64,000 nucleotides of DNA from Prinia subflava (lineage: Eukaryota > Chordata > Aves > Passeriformes > Cisticolidae). This document shows, one piece after another, positions 26,180 to 36,800 of the stretch. A model generated the notes under the pieces. That model saw only the letters and a program-made list of their open reading frames with translations. It did not search any database and was not told the DNA's origin. The number at the start of each line of letters is the position of its first letter. Positions within the stretch are counted from its first letter, which is position 1. The position numbers and the translations under genes were made by a program. The stretch is taken from the NCBI RefSeq assembly GCF_021018805.1, contig NC_086249.1, positions 79,262,472 to 79,326,471 on the forward strand, given 5' to 3'.

Positions 26180-26305
26180 ACTCCTTCTCGGCCGTCTATT
26201 GGTGGAGAGCTCTGTCTTACAGCCCGATTGGAGGACAGCCGTTGCCATAGTAACCAGCCTGCCCGCCCCCAAATGCCCCCCTCCCGCGGCCATCCCGTGA
26301 CCCAA
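26180..26305. promoter_or_regulatory. Orphan promoter-like cluster: two inverted CCAAT boxes, RFX X-box, GC box
   Basis: A short GC-rich island in AT-rich DNA. It carries ATTGG (inverted CCAAT) at 26198-26202 and 26227-26231, GTTGCCATAGTAAC (an RFX X-box with both half-sites) at 26241-26254, and GCCCGCCCCC at 26261-26270. This set is typical of NF-Y/RFX/Sp1-driven promoters, including those of cilium genes. No coding exon that fits it is recognisable nearby. It could be an alternative or divergent promoter of TGFBRAP1 or ashwin, an lncRNA promoter, or an enhancer. Confidence 0.5.
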
Positions 26306-26475
26306 ATACAAAGGGGAGGGAAAGAGGGCTATGGGAGGGCATATCAAAACAACGTAACTGTACATCTATAAAGCTTCTTCTAATATGTACATAATATATA
26401 TCCCTTAATTATGAGAGCAAACCATCTCATTATTCATCTATTTTATATACATATCCCTATATATAGTTATATTGT

Positions 26476-26497
26476 TATATATATATATATATATATA
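26476..26497. repeat. (TA)n microsatellite
   Basis: About eleven uninterrupted TA units within a broader AT-rich tract (26380-26520). Confidence 0.9.
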
Positions 26498-26554
26498 ATA
26501 TAGATTATATATCTGTGTGTCTTCCATTAAATGAAGAGTATTTTTTTTTCTTTT

Positions 26555-26900
26555 GCATGTCATTTCATCTCTATCCTCTCCTCCATTTCTTTGGATTTGT
26601 TTCCTGCTCTTGGGATTTCAGTACAGCTAATTTTAGCAAGTTTTGGTCCTTTTCACTGTACCTCATTTCATGCCAATCCATTTACCTGTAGTCACTCCAT
26701 TTCCAGATTTTCTTCTTTTCTTCAATTTCATTTGATTTGATCACATCTCCTTTCCAGAGTATCTGTAACACTTTCTCTTCTGTTTTCAAGATTTCAATGA
26801 GGATCAATTTGGCAAGCTTTGGTCCATATCCATGCAATTCATGGTATCCCATGCCATTTGATTGTTTTCTCTTTGGTGATGATTTCTTTTTTCTTTAGCC
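26555..26900. repeat. Degenerate ~177-bp tandem repeat (two copies)
   Basis: ATTTCAGTACAGCT followed by AATTTTAGCAAGTTTTGGTC (from about 26614) aligns with ATTTCAATGAGGAT followed by CAATTTGGCAAGCTTTGGTC (from about 26791), an offset of 177 bp. Flanking pyrimidine-rich sequence and CCATTT/TCATTT segments also align. By eye the copies are roughly 70% alike. Confidence 0.5.
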
Positions 26901-26944
26901 ATGGCATGTCAGACATTTCTTCTCTTGCTATTTCTGTCTTTGTT

Positions 26945-27050
26945 TGACATTATATTATATATCTATATATAATATATAGATATAATATATATAATAGTTG
27001 TGAGTTTTATATATCTATATATATCTATCTCCATCTCTATATATATGGAG
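26945..27050. repeat. (ATATCT)n-type AT microsatellite
   Basis: Imperfect TATATC/TATATA units. ATCTCCATCT and GGAGAT near 27026-27052 could pair as a hairpin. Confidence 0.8.
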
Positions 27051-27059
27051 ATAAAGCTC

Positions 27060-28940
27060 TCAATTATTATGTGTTAAAAAGATAAATTACTTGTCAGTAG
27101 AATTGCCTTCTTAAAATTTAGTGCTTGACATGCCTCAGTGACCTAGGAGGAAGTTAAGAAAACTTGGCGAGAACAGTGTGCTGCTGATAATGGACACAAA
27201 TAATGCAGATTTTATGGGCCACAAACATACTTGGCAGAATTCCCAATGCAAGGAAGAAACCTGCTCACCTGCTCAGCTACTCTGCTGAAATCAGCTCTGA
27301 CTGGATAAAAGGTAATTTCGGCAGGGGGACAGCTACGATCACTGGCTGCCAACCCAAGAAACCCACTGGCTCAAGAGAAGAGAAAGACTGAGCGTGTGGG
27401 CTAATTAGCATGAGAAGTGAGGGAATCATTGACCAACAGAAGATTAATTAATGAAAGAAGGATGTAATTTGTAGCCAATGAACATTAATGCCTTTGTTTA
27501 CTAAAATGTGTAAATGGTAAATTTTGATGGTCGTCATGCTGGAGTTGTGGATTTGCTGCCCATCATGTCCTTCTGCACAGAACCATAAATAATTCAAATA
27601 TCTCAATTTTCTGTGTGGATTTACCTCTTGGACACTGGGTGAAAGAAGCTATTTTGGGACAACACATACAGCTAAAGAACAAAGTAAAGTGGAATGCGTC
27701 AGAACTGGTGTAAAGCACTCTTTTTCTAATTGTAAAATCTTAGGGAAAAAAAATGATACCTGATATTTATTTAAAATTACCCCATCCCATTGCATCAACA
27801 AAAAAATACAAAAAACCCCTCTACTATGAAATGCAATAGGATCATTCAACAAATCTATGAAAATAACATAGCTCATTAAAATTCCATCCCTTTCAGAACT
27901 TTATTGTGAGAGGACATGTTTTGGTTAATCAAAGAGGAACTATGATTTTGGCTACAAATGCCTACAAAGTAAATAGTAACATAAGAAAATCACAGGGTAA
28001 AAACCTTGATCAGTACAACTCATTTGGTTAGGAAGGAAATGTTTCTGTGAGGCAGAACTTAGAAGGCACTTTAGGAAGAGTGAGGTGATCCGTGTGATTT
28101 ACTAGAAAGTAATTTAATTCATTGAAATTAGCACCCAAATACAGGCTGAACATTCACCCTGGAAGCTATATTCATTTACAAGATTACTTGAGTTCAGTTT
28201 ATTTTGTGACATAACGGGGTGAAGTAAGAAACAAATGAGGAAATGAAAATAGTACTAGTCTACAGCTATGAGCTTGCTGGGCACAGAACTATAAAGATGG
28301 GACTTTGGGCAGCCTTGGCACCCAGCCTGTGCTTCCCCTTGGATGCAGCTTTCCTGAAGAGAAAAAGCACAAGGGAACAAATGGTATATACTGCCAGAAG
28401 ACACTTTTGAGGAAGCCATATGATATGTTACTACTTACTTGTACACTTAAATGATTTTTAAATATTGAAAATTTGAATTTATGCCTTATGAAGTGCGGCA
28501 GGTATGTAGCTCTAATGTGATACACATAGTCATATATCTGCAACTCCTTCCACGTGGATGTACTTTTATTGTGTTACATTTTTGCCTGTGCCTTGCAATT
28601 CTGTAAAATGTATCAAGTACTTCAAATTACCTTGTAATTTTATGTTGTAACAACTACATGGTTATTTACACGTGTAACCATTTGTAATTCCCTATTCTGC
28701 TTTTAAACATGTAAAGGGGTGACAAACTCCTATGGGCAGCCAGCTATTGTGCTTCGGAATTACAAAGCAACTTTTGTTGTTGCCAATCAAGCAGCGTTAA
28801 CCAGTGGGTGTCGCAACTACGGGCAGGACGGGGATCGTGTTTAATTCCGTAGCAAATTTCCGGCGTGCAGCAGCACAAAGCGTTCATAATCTTGTATGCT
28901 GACAGAATTACTATAAAATAGATGTTCTCCCGGTTCCATG
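27060..28940. other. Intergenic sequence, nothing recognised
   Basis: About 1.9 kb of moderately AT-rich sequence between the repeat cluster and the CR1 fragment. Small ORFs are present, but I see no family match, RNA gene or clear promoter. Confidence 0.6.
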
Positions 28941-28984
28941 CAATCAGCTGGGGGGTGACCTCATCTTATCAGCAACACCTAACT

Positions 28985-29756
28985 CCGTAAAGGGCAGAGA
29001 AGCCTTGCAGAGAAACCCAGACAAATTAGAGAGCTGTGCAATCACCAGCTGTATGAAGTTCAACAGGGGCGAAGGGTGGATTGTGCACTCGGGATGGGAC
29101 AACCCTGGATGGATGGAGAGCCTGGGGAACAAGAGGCTGGAGAGCAGTGCATGGAAAGGGACCTGGGGGTCAGTAGCAAGTTGAACATGAGCCAGCAGTG
29201 CCCTGGCAGCCAGGAGAGCCAACCCTGTCCTGGGGGCATCAGGCACAGCATGGCCAGCTGGGCAAGGGAGGGGATTGTCCTGCACTAAAAAAGACATAAA
29301 GCTATTAGAAAGCATCCAAAGTAGGGCCACGAGGGTGAAGAGCCTTGAGGGGAAGCCGTATGAGGAGCTGCTGGTGTCACTTATTCTGTTCAGCCTGCAG
29401 AAGAGACTGAGGGAAGACCTTATTGCAGAATACATGTTCCTCATGAGGCGCAGTGCAGGGGCGGGCCCCAATCTCTTCTCTCTGCTGACCAGTGTCAGGC
29501 AAGGGAGTGGCCTGAAACATGTCAGGGGAGATTTAAGCTGGATATCAGAAAAAGGTTCTTCACCAAAAGGTGGTAAGGCACTGCAACAGGCTCCCCAGGG
29601 AAGCGGTCACAGCACCAAGCCTGACAGAGCTCAACACACATTTGGAAAACGCTCTCAGACATGGGGTGTAATACTTGGTCCAGTGTAGGGCCAGGAGCTG
29701 GAATTCCATGATCCTTGCGGGCCCCTTCCAACTCAGGAGATTCTGTGCGTTTCCCC
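28985..29756 (+). mobile_element. CR1 LINE 3' fragment (end of ORF2 plus 3' UTR)
   Basis: The plus-strand reading matches the C-terminal end of CR1 ORF2: LLESIQSRATRVKSLEGKPY, then LFSLQKRLREDLIAEYMFL, then GPNLFSLLTS (about 29298-29490). The typical CR1 3' UTR ending CCTTCCAACTCAGGAGATTC follows. Upstream nucleotides (GACCTGGGGGTCAG, GAGCCAGCAGTGCCC) match the segment before it. Frameshifts show it is inactive. It runs up to the minisatellite that precedes ashwin. Confidence 0.85.
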
Positions 29757-29807
29757 TGACCCGGCTGCCCCGCGGAGCGGTGCCGCCCCGGCAGGGCGCA
29801 CCCCCAG

Positions 29808-30610
29808 CTCCCGCTGTCCCGCTGTCCCGGCCCCCGCTGTCCCGGCTCCCGCTGTCCCGCTGTCCCGGCTCCCGCTGTCCCGCTCCCCGCTGTCCCCCTG
29901 TCCCGCTCCCGCTGTCCCGGCTCCCGCTGTCCCGACCACCGCTGTCCCCCTGTCCCGCTCCCGCTGTCCCGGCTCCCGCTGTCCCGGATCCCGCTGTCCC
30001 GCTCCCCGCTGTCCCGGCTCCCGCTGTCCCGCTCCCCGCTGTCCCGGCTCCCGCTGTCCCGGATCCCGCTGTCCCGCTCCCCGCTGTCCCGGCTCCCGCT
30101 GTCCCGGCTCCCGCTGTCCCGGCTCCCGCTGTCTCGCTCCCGCTGTCCCGGCTCCCGCTGTCCCGGCTCCCGCTGTCCCGGCTCCCGCTCCCCGCTGTCC
30201 CGCTCCCGCTGTCTCGCTCCCGCTGTCCCGCTCCCGCTGTCTCGCTCCCCGCTGTCCCCGCTCCCCGCTGTCCCGCTCCCGCTGTCCCGGATCCCGCTGT
30301 CCCTCTCCCCGCTGTCCCTCTCCCCGCTGTCCCTCTCCCCGCTGTCCCGCTCCCGCTGTCCCGGATCCCGCTGTCCCGCTGTCCCGCTCCCCGCTGTCCC
30401 GCTCCCGCTGTCCCGGATCCCGCTGTCCCGCTGTCCCGCTCCCCGCTGTCCCGCTCCCGCTGTCCCGGATCCCGCTGTCCCTCTCCCCGCTGTCCCGGAT
30501 CCCGCTGTCCCTCTCCCCGCTGTCCCGCTCCCCGCTGTCCCGGATCCCGCTGTCCCTCTCCCCGCTGTCCCGGATCCCGCTGCCCCGCTCCCGCTGTCCC
30601 CGGTCCGCTC
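29808..30610. repeat. GC-rich composite minisatellite upstream of ashwin
   Basis: About 800 bp built from variants of one short motif: CCCGGCTCCCGCTGT, CCCGGATCCCGCTGT, CCCGCTCCCCGCTGT and CCCTCTCCCCGCTGT (15 bp), CCCGCTCCCGCTGT (14 bp) and CCCGCTGT (8 bp). A 52-bp higher-order unit (14+15+8+15) is repeated from 30346, 30398 and, in part, 30450. The minus strand is a dense series of GGG runs three to seven bases apart, which fits G-quadruplex formation. The array lies between the CR1 fragment and the ashwin core promoter. Open frames over 300 codons cross it on both strands because 15 is a multiple of 3; I do not regard them as genes. Confidence 0.95.
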
Positions 30611-30708
30611 CAGCCGTGACGTCACGCGGCGCGCCGCTGCGCTGGGAACGCGCTTCCCCCCGCGCGCGGGATTGTGGGAGTCCGGGAAGGGGCCGCCGGG
30701 GGAAGAAG
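30611..30708 (+). promoter_or_regulatory. C2orf49: Ashwin core promoter with a CRE
   Basis: The 98 bp between the minisatellite and the start codon are CpG-rich. A perfect cAMP-response element, TGACGTCA, lies at 30617-30624, 85 bp upstream of the ATG. No TATA box is seen. With the TISU element at the start codon, transcription probably begins within a few tens of bases of the ATG, which is inference. Confidence 0.7.
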
Positions 30709-30716
30709 ATGGCGGC
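30705..30716 (+). promoter_or_regulatory. C2orf49: TISU / YY1 element over the ashwin start codon
   Basis: GAAGATGGCGGC matches the TISU consensus SAASATGGCGGC at every position and contains the YY1 motif AAGATGGCGGC. TISU elements direct start-codon recognition on mRNAs with very short 5' UTRs and also act as YY1-dependent promoter elements. The match supports 30709 as the true start. Confidence 0.85.
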
Positions 30717-30846
30717 GCAGGGAAAAGCCCGGGTGGGCAGTGGCGGTGGCGAGGAGGAACGGGCGTCTGGGCATTCGGAGTCGGAGCTGCTGCTGCTGCA
30801 CCCGGAGCTGCTCTCGGAGGAATTCCTGCGGCTCACCCTGGAGCAG
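30709..30846 (+). CDS. C2orf49: Ashwin exon 1
   Basis: ATG in a TISU context; 46 codons ending GAGCAG|GTGCGT in phase 0. The leucine-rich ending ([20 protein letters not shown]) is the conserved part. The preceding Gly/Ala/Glu-rich stretch is variable between species. Confidence 0.95.
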
Positions 30847-33800
30847 GTGCGTCCGGGGAGCCGGGCCGGGCCGAGGGCGGCCCCTGAGGCGGGGCGAGGA
30901 GAGTCACGGCGCTCAGGGAAGAGCAGGCACCAAGTCGGTGTTCTGAACACCACCAACTTGCAAAGAGGAGGCTCTGGCGCGGGAGATGTCTCCGTGTTTG
31001 CAAAGGGGCTGTGTTTGAACACGGAGGCTGCTAAAGTGCAATTTGCCCAAATCGAGACGGTGTCTGCATACAGTAGAACTGGCTGTGGAAGGATGAGCTT
31101 TACACTGTTAAAGTTGCCACGTCCCTACCCAGTGTATCCTGCTCTCGGTGGCCCTGCCTTGGCAGGTGGGTTGGACTAGATCGTCTCCGGAGGTCCCTTC
31201 CAACCCTGATAATTCTGTGATTCTGTGAGTTAAAGAAATACAGCCTATGTAATCAATGAAGCTACTAATTTAATACATAAACATTGATACTTCATAATTG
31301 AAAAATGATTGAGTTTTGAAGTGAGTTATAAACAGTTTAGGACCATACAAAGCTTTAGTTGATGTTGTTTGGAATACTAGTTACCTTGGCTGAAAATTCC
31401 AGGTGCATGAAACAATAGTAATCAGAGTTTCAGGGTTTTGTATAAGCTCAAAGAATTTTCATATGCCTTTTTCCCTGCAGCCTATGTGGACAGATTTCAG
31501 GCCGACATCAGAAGTCATGAAGTGTTGACAGAAGGGGTAGTGGCAGAGGCTTGACCTGCTCTCGGTAACCTCATGTTAGTGGAGCTTTTTTCTCATTCCA
31601 TAAATTTGGCATGAGGTACCAAGAAATGTTCACAACCCGATACATAATTAAAAAGAAAACTGGTGTTCTAACTGATGGTTCCTAGAATCACAGAATAGTT
31701 ACAGTGAGAAGGGACCTCTGGAGATCCCCTGGTCCAGCCCCCTGCCAAGGGAGGGTCAGCAAGAGCAGGAACACATCCAGGCGGGTTTTGGGTGTCTCCA
31801 GAGAGGGAGACTCCATGACCTCCCTGGGCAGCCTGCTCGAGCGCTCTGCCATCCTTAACATAAGGAAGTTCTTCCTCGTGTTGGGATGGAACTTATCTCC
31901 ATTATTCTTTGGGAGCTGAGGAAGAAAGCACAGCTCTACACCTATAAGTTTGACTTGCGTTGCACTCTAGTTGTCTGTTTCTTAGAAGTATGAAAAAGAG
32001 CTCTGGTATTGTAGTAGGATTCAGGGAAGTGTGCTTAAGAGTGCATGAAAACATCAGCCATCAACAGTTTGTCTGCCATAACTTTTCCCTTTTTTGGCTG
32101 CTTTTTTCCTTGGGAAAACTTGCAGTATTTTGGGTAGAGAGGGCTGCAGGGTCGACCTGTGTGGGCAAAAGTGAATTAATGCCCAGTGCTGGTCACAGCT
32201 GGATCCATATGTCTCTTACACTGCTGAGGAAAGCAGCCCATCACAGCTCAGAATCTGAAGCAGAGTTGCTCATGGCACCTGTGCTCAAATGCATTTAGAA
32301 GAGCAGCAGACACTTGGGGACAAGAGACTCCAAAGGACACACAGGAAGAGGCACGTGAGGAAATATGAAGAAATGCACTTGCAGGTAGTGGGAAAAGAAA
32401 CCACTATGCACTGACCAAAACATCCTGTGTTTCCCATTGCCTCACTGAAGTGTAATTCACACAGAAAATGAAGGAAGTTGACAGTAGGAGGGTAGGACCA
32501 GGCTGTTTGTTGTTGGCACTGAGCAGTTCATGGCCTCTCCAAACTGATCACCCCAGCCACCCCTTTACTTCTGGAACCCTGGCCCAATACAATACTTTAC
32601 ATGGATTTTGAAATAAGAAATTGTGCCACTCAGATGGTTGAACATTGAATTTGTCATAAAAATAACAACTCTTTTTCTGTTCCCCACAGAAAAATATATT
32701 AGTTGAAAATGATGTAAAGATGGACAAAGATGGGCTCACTGATCTCTATATTCAACATGCCATTCCCCTGCCTCAGCGTGACTTGCCGAAAAGTAGATGG
32801 GGGAAAATGATGGAAAAGAAAAGACAGCAAAATGACCTGAAAAGTGAGAATAAAAGGTAATTTAGCATTATTGGGCCAGACTTGGACAATTTAGGACAAA
32901 GCATTTGGTTTAATCTTTGCTTGATGAATAAAGCTTGTACGGTTTTGGATATTGGTACAGTTTACAGAGAATGCCATGTTGGCTTGCTTGTATCAGAAGT
33001 ATTAGATTCTACTACTGCAAAAACAGAAAAAAGGGGAAGGTTTTTTTTTCTTTTGTCATCTAAATGTTTTTGGTGCTATCTGGCTTATACTACTTCTTTT
33101 CACAGAACAGTCTTTCTTATACATCCCCTTTAAGTACTGAAAGGCTGCAGTGAGGTCTTCCTGGAGCCTTCTCCTTTCCAGGATGAGCAGCCTCAAGTAT
33201 CTCAGGCCTTTCCTTATGATGATTTTTGTGCCCCTCCACTGGAGGTCATGGAGCTGCTCCATGTCTTTCCTCCAGAGGCCCCAGAGCTGGGTGCAGCACT
33301 CCAGCTGGGGTCTCACCAGAGGAGAGCAGGGTGTACAGAATCACTTCCCTTGACCTGCTGGCCATGCTTTGGATATGTTTGTCTCTGGGCTGCAAGCACA
33401 CGTTACTGGCTTGTGTCCAGCTTCTCATCCACCAGTATCCCCAAGTCCTTCTCAGCAGGGCTGCTCTCAATCCCTTCACCCCCAGTGTGTATTGATCCAG
33501 GGAATTGGTATTGTTCCTTCATCCCACAGTGTGTGTTGATAAGTTATTTGTTGATAAGATTATGAGTTATTGGTAGATTTCAAAGTACTTTATAATGAGG
33601 AGAAAGGAAATATTTTTTGTTTCACTGTATAATTCCTAATTAATAATCATGTTTGCAGTGTTTAAGGAAAGTACTAAAAGCATGTTTAACTATGCTTGCT
33701 CCTGGACAAGGATGGCCTACTCCATCCAGAGTGAGAGGTGCATGTTGCAGCAATTTTGTGTGTCTGTTTCAAAACTAACATTTGCTTTCTGAAAGAAGTA

Positions 33801-36800
33801 TTCTGCTTTGTTTTAAAAATCTTTCAGTTTATAATTGGTCAGAAAGAAAATCTTCTTCAGAAGTTTTTTTTACTGAATCTCTTCACTCAACCTTCCCCCT
33901 GCCCAAGACTTTGACATGTGATATGCATAAGTGGTGTTCTGATATGTTCAGCAGTAAATCCTAAGGAAAGATGGATGGAAATTCCTGAATTTTTTCAGTA
34001 TTACAGCTCGTTGATATCTTGAGTCTCTTTTAGCTTTACTGAGGTTTCTTGCGGTGAAGAGCTAAACAAATTCTGTCAAGTGATTTGGGGTTTTTAGTTG
34101 TTTTTTTTTTTAAATTGTAGCAGTGGCTAAAACACCGAGCTGTCTTTTGTCAGGTTTATTTTCCATGTGTAAAAGGTTATAGTACCTCAGTTTGTTTACA
34201 TCTATGGACTTGGAGATGGAAGCGTGAGGTTAGTATTTGGGTAGGAAACTGCTGAAATAGGTGCAAAAGACTTGTTTATCAAAACTGAAAACTGAAGTCT
34301 TTAAACAGGAATATTATATTTCTTAATGGTGGTTTGGGTTTTTTTATTGGTTAAATCTGCACTTTGCAAACATTTTGTCATTCTTGAGCATTGCATTTTT
34401 AAAACTCTGAATTCATATAGTGTGAGTTATGTTAACTTTGTACTTTATTTTTTCTCAGTCAAGATGTTTTCTGATAATTCTGACTACACATAGATTTAAT
34501 GGCATAAACTAATGTTATTAAATGTTGTAAAAATTTATTTAAACTAGTGTTATAAAAATGTTATTAAATCCACTTAGAGTTCAAAGAAAACTTAGTTTAA
34601 AATGGTGTGGGGTTTTTGCTTAATGTTTTTATTCATTGGCTAACAATCTTTTGGACTTACCTTAACATTATGATTTTGGATAAGAGTGGAAACATGGAAA
34701 TTTAGAAGTATCAGAATATGAGATGCTGTTCCTGCAGGTAAGGCAGCACACTCTCTTAAATACTCATCCTTTGAAATATTTAACACTTATTATCTCTGTA
34801 GTTACTCTAGGATAGCTACAGTGATAGAAGCATAGTGCCTTTGCTTGTACAGCTGTAATTGTCTGCTTAGACAGTTCCTCACACAACTTTTCTTGCTGAG
34901 GACCACTGGTCCTCACACAGCCCCCTGCAACCTTATATTTTGGAAGTAACTTTCATTGCTTTTTATTTAAGTATATGTGAGTGTATATAAGTATATTTAT
35001 TTTTACATAAGTTTGGAGCATCTCAGAGTTTAGTATTAATATTTTGGGATATACATTTACTTTAGGTAGGATAAAATTAATTTTCACTACTCTTGTAATG
35101 GATATGCTATTTTTTATCTAGCCTATGTTTCTGAGTATTTTATGATTTTTATTTTCAGTGTTACACCAGTGGAAGGTTTAAGGAAACGGCCATTAATTGT
35201 GTTTGATGGCAATTCAACAAGTACCAGCATAAAGGTGAAGAAAACGGAGAACGGACCTGCCGACCGCCTGAAGCCTCCTCCGGCTGGGAGCACCACCAAC
35301 ACAGTCAGAAGATTATCAGCACCTTCCAATGCCTCAACATACATTTCAGCTTCCAGTTTGTCAGAGGACCCTAAACTGGGAATAAGGAATAGTGAGGCTC
35401 AGCAGAACAGTATTTCAAAGACTGACAGCAGTGTGTTGACTGGTCTGAAGGTTTACCCTTTGTCTCCAATAGCAGGAACTACCGTTGTGAAGTTAAAGAG
35501 GTCTGTTCCAAAAGAGGAATCTGATTTGCCGGTATGTTTGTCCACTATCTTGTTTTGCAGCTTTCTTTTTTTTCAATTGAGATTTCTAGGAGCCAGAGTT
35601 AGAGCCTTACAACAGTGTTCAGGATGATTTTATTTTGGAGTAATAGCAGAGTATTTAGAAACAGACAAAAGCGTAGCTAGTTTGGGAAATACCAGAATGA
35701 AAGAAATTTGTACTTGTCAATAGGAAGCTTCTGTGTAGGTAATGGTGCTGAGTGTGGCTGCCAGATGGGAACAAAGAACAGTGGTTAGTTTTGACAATGG
35801 TGTGATTACAGAGCTTGTCAGTGAGCAAGGAGCAATGGGCCATCTCTTAAAAACATGCCACAGTATAGAGATAGGTCTTAACAATTGTGTTGTATTCCTT
35901 CCTGATACAAATGAAGGAATTTTCACATTTCCACTGGAATATGGGAATATCTGGAATAAATCTGGGCTACAAAAGAAGAAATAGAAATATCTGTTCTCAG
36001 TTGAACTGCAGGGGGAGCTTTAGATAGACAGTGTGCAGTCACATTGATTAGAACTTTCCCAAGACATGACACTGAACTTTGAGATGCAGTAAAATATTAA
36101 CATTAATTAATAAAATATTGATTTTTAAAAATCCTTTAATGAATGCAGGTAATACTCTGCTGCGTGGGTTGGTACATTCCATCAGACTTCTGTTAAACAT
36201 GAGTACCAAAACATGGGTGTTGTGAAAGACAGCTTTAGCAGCTTTTAAAGAATCATGGCTGAAGCTCTGAATGGAATTTATGCTTGAGAAGTGTGTTTCC
36301 TACTACCAGTATTACTAACTTCTTTCAGTATTTAAAACTCTTCCAAGTATTGGTCAGATCTGAACCTACAGAGCTTTTGAAAGTTGTTTACTATACACCT
36401 CACAGCTTCTTTGTATTTAATTTACATGTTCTGTAGACACAAAGACGTTTTTAAGCACCACTGTATGACTGACACTCAGAAGCTATGACCTCTGACATTT
36501 GTCTTCCTAGGTTAGCCACAGTTTAGGTTGTTCCAGTTAATACCTGTAAGTTCAGTCCTGCCTTGGTTGATGCTGGTCAGGCCTGTGAAGTTAGGCAGGT
36601 GTGTTCTGTGGATGTTACTCTACCATCTGAAATTAAAGAATGTACTGTTGAATAGTGAGTGATGCTGTCAGGAAGAATCAGTGTACTTGGCAGATGGCTG
36701 TAAAGCCTAATCTATTTTTAGTGTAATGACAGGGAAGACAATTGTGTCTCCAAGCAAGTGACTGTTCCTTGACTTTCAAGAAAAAATTAATTAATAGTGC

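Noticed and set aside
26198..26254. MHC class II-type W-X-Y promoter module
   Set aside because: An X-box and inverted CCAAT boxes are present, but their order and spacing do not match the fixed X-Y arrangement, and no MHC gene is near.
29522..31022. ORFs of 314, 367 and 429 codons crossing the minisatellite on both strands, with Gly/Ser/Arg/Asp or Pro/Ala/Cys/Arg repeats
   Set aside because: They exist because the dominant 15-bp unit is a multiple of three and lacks stops in several frames. Both strands are open at once, and the sequence overlaps the ashwin promoter and exon 1. No start context, splice structure or family supports a protein.
31013..31052. Short hairpin CCGTGTT...AACACGG in ashwin intron 1 (the sequence begins near 30990)
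   Set aside because: A 7-bp stem with a long loop is expected by chance and has no further support.
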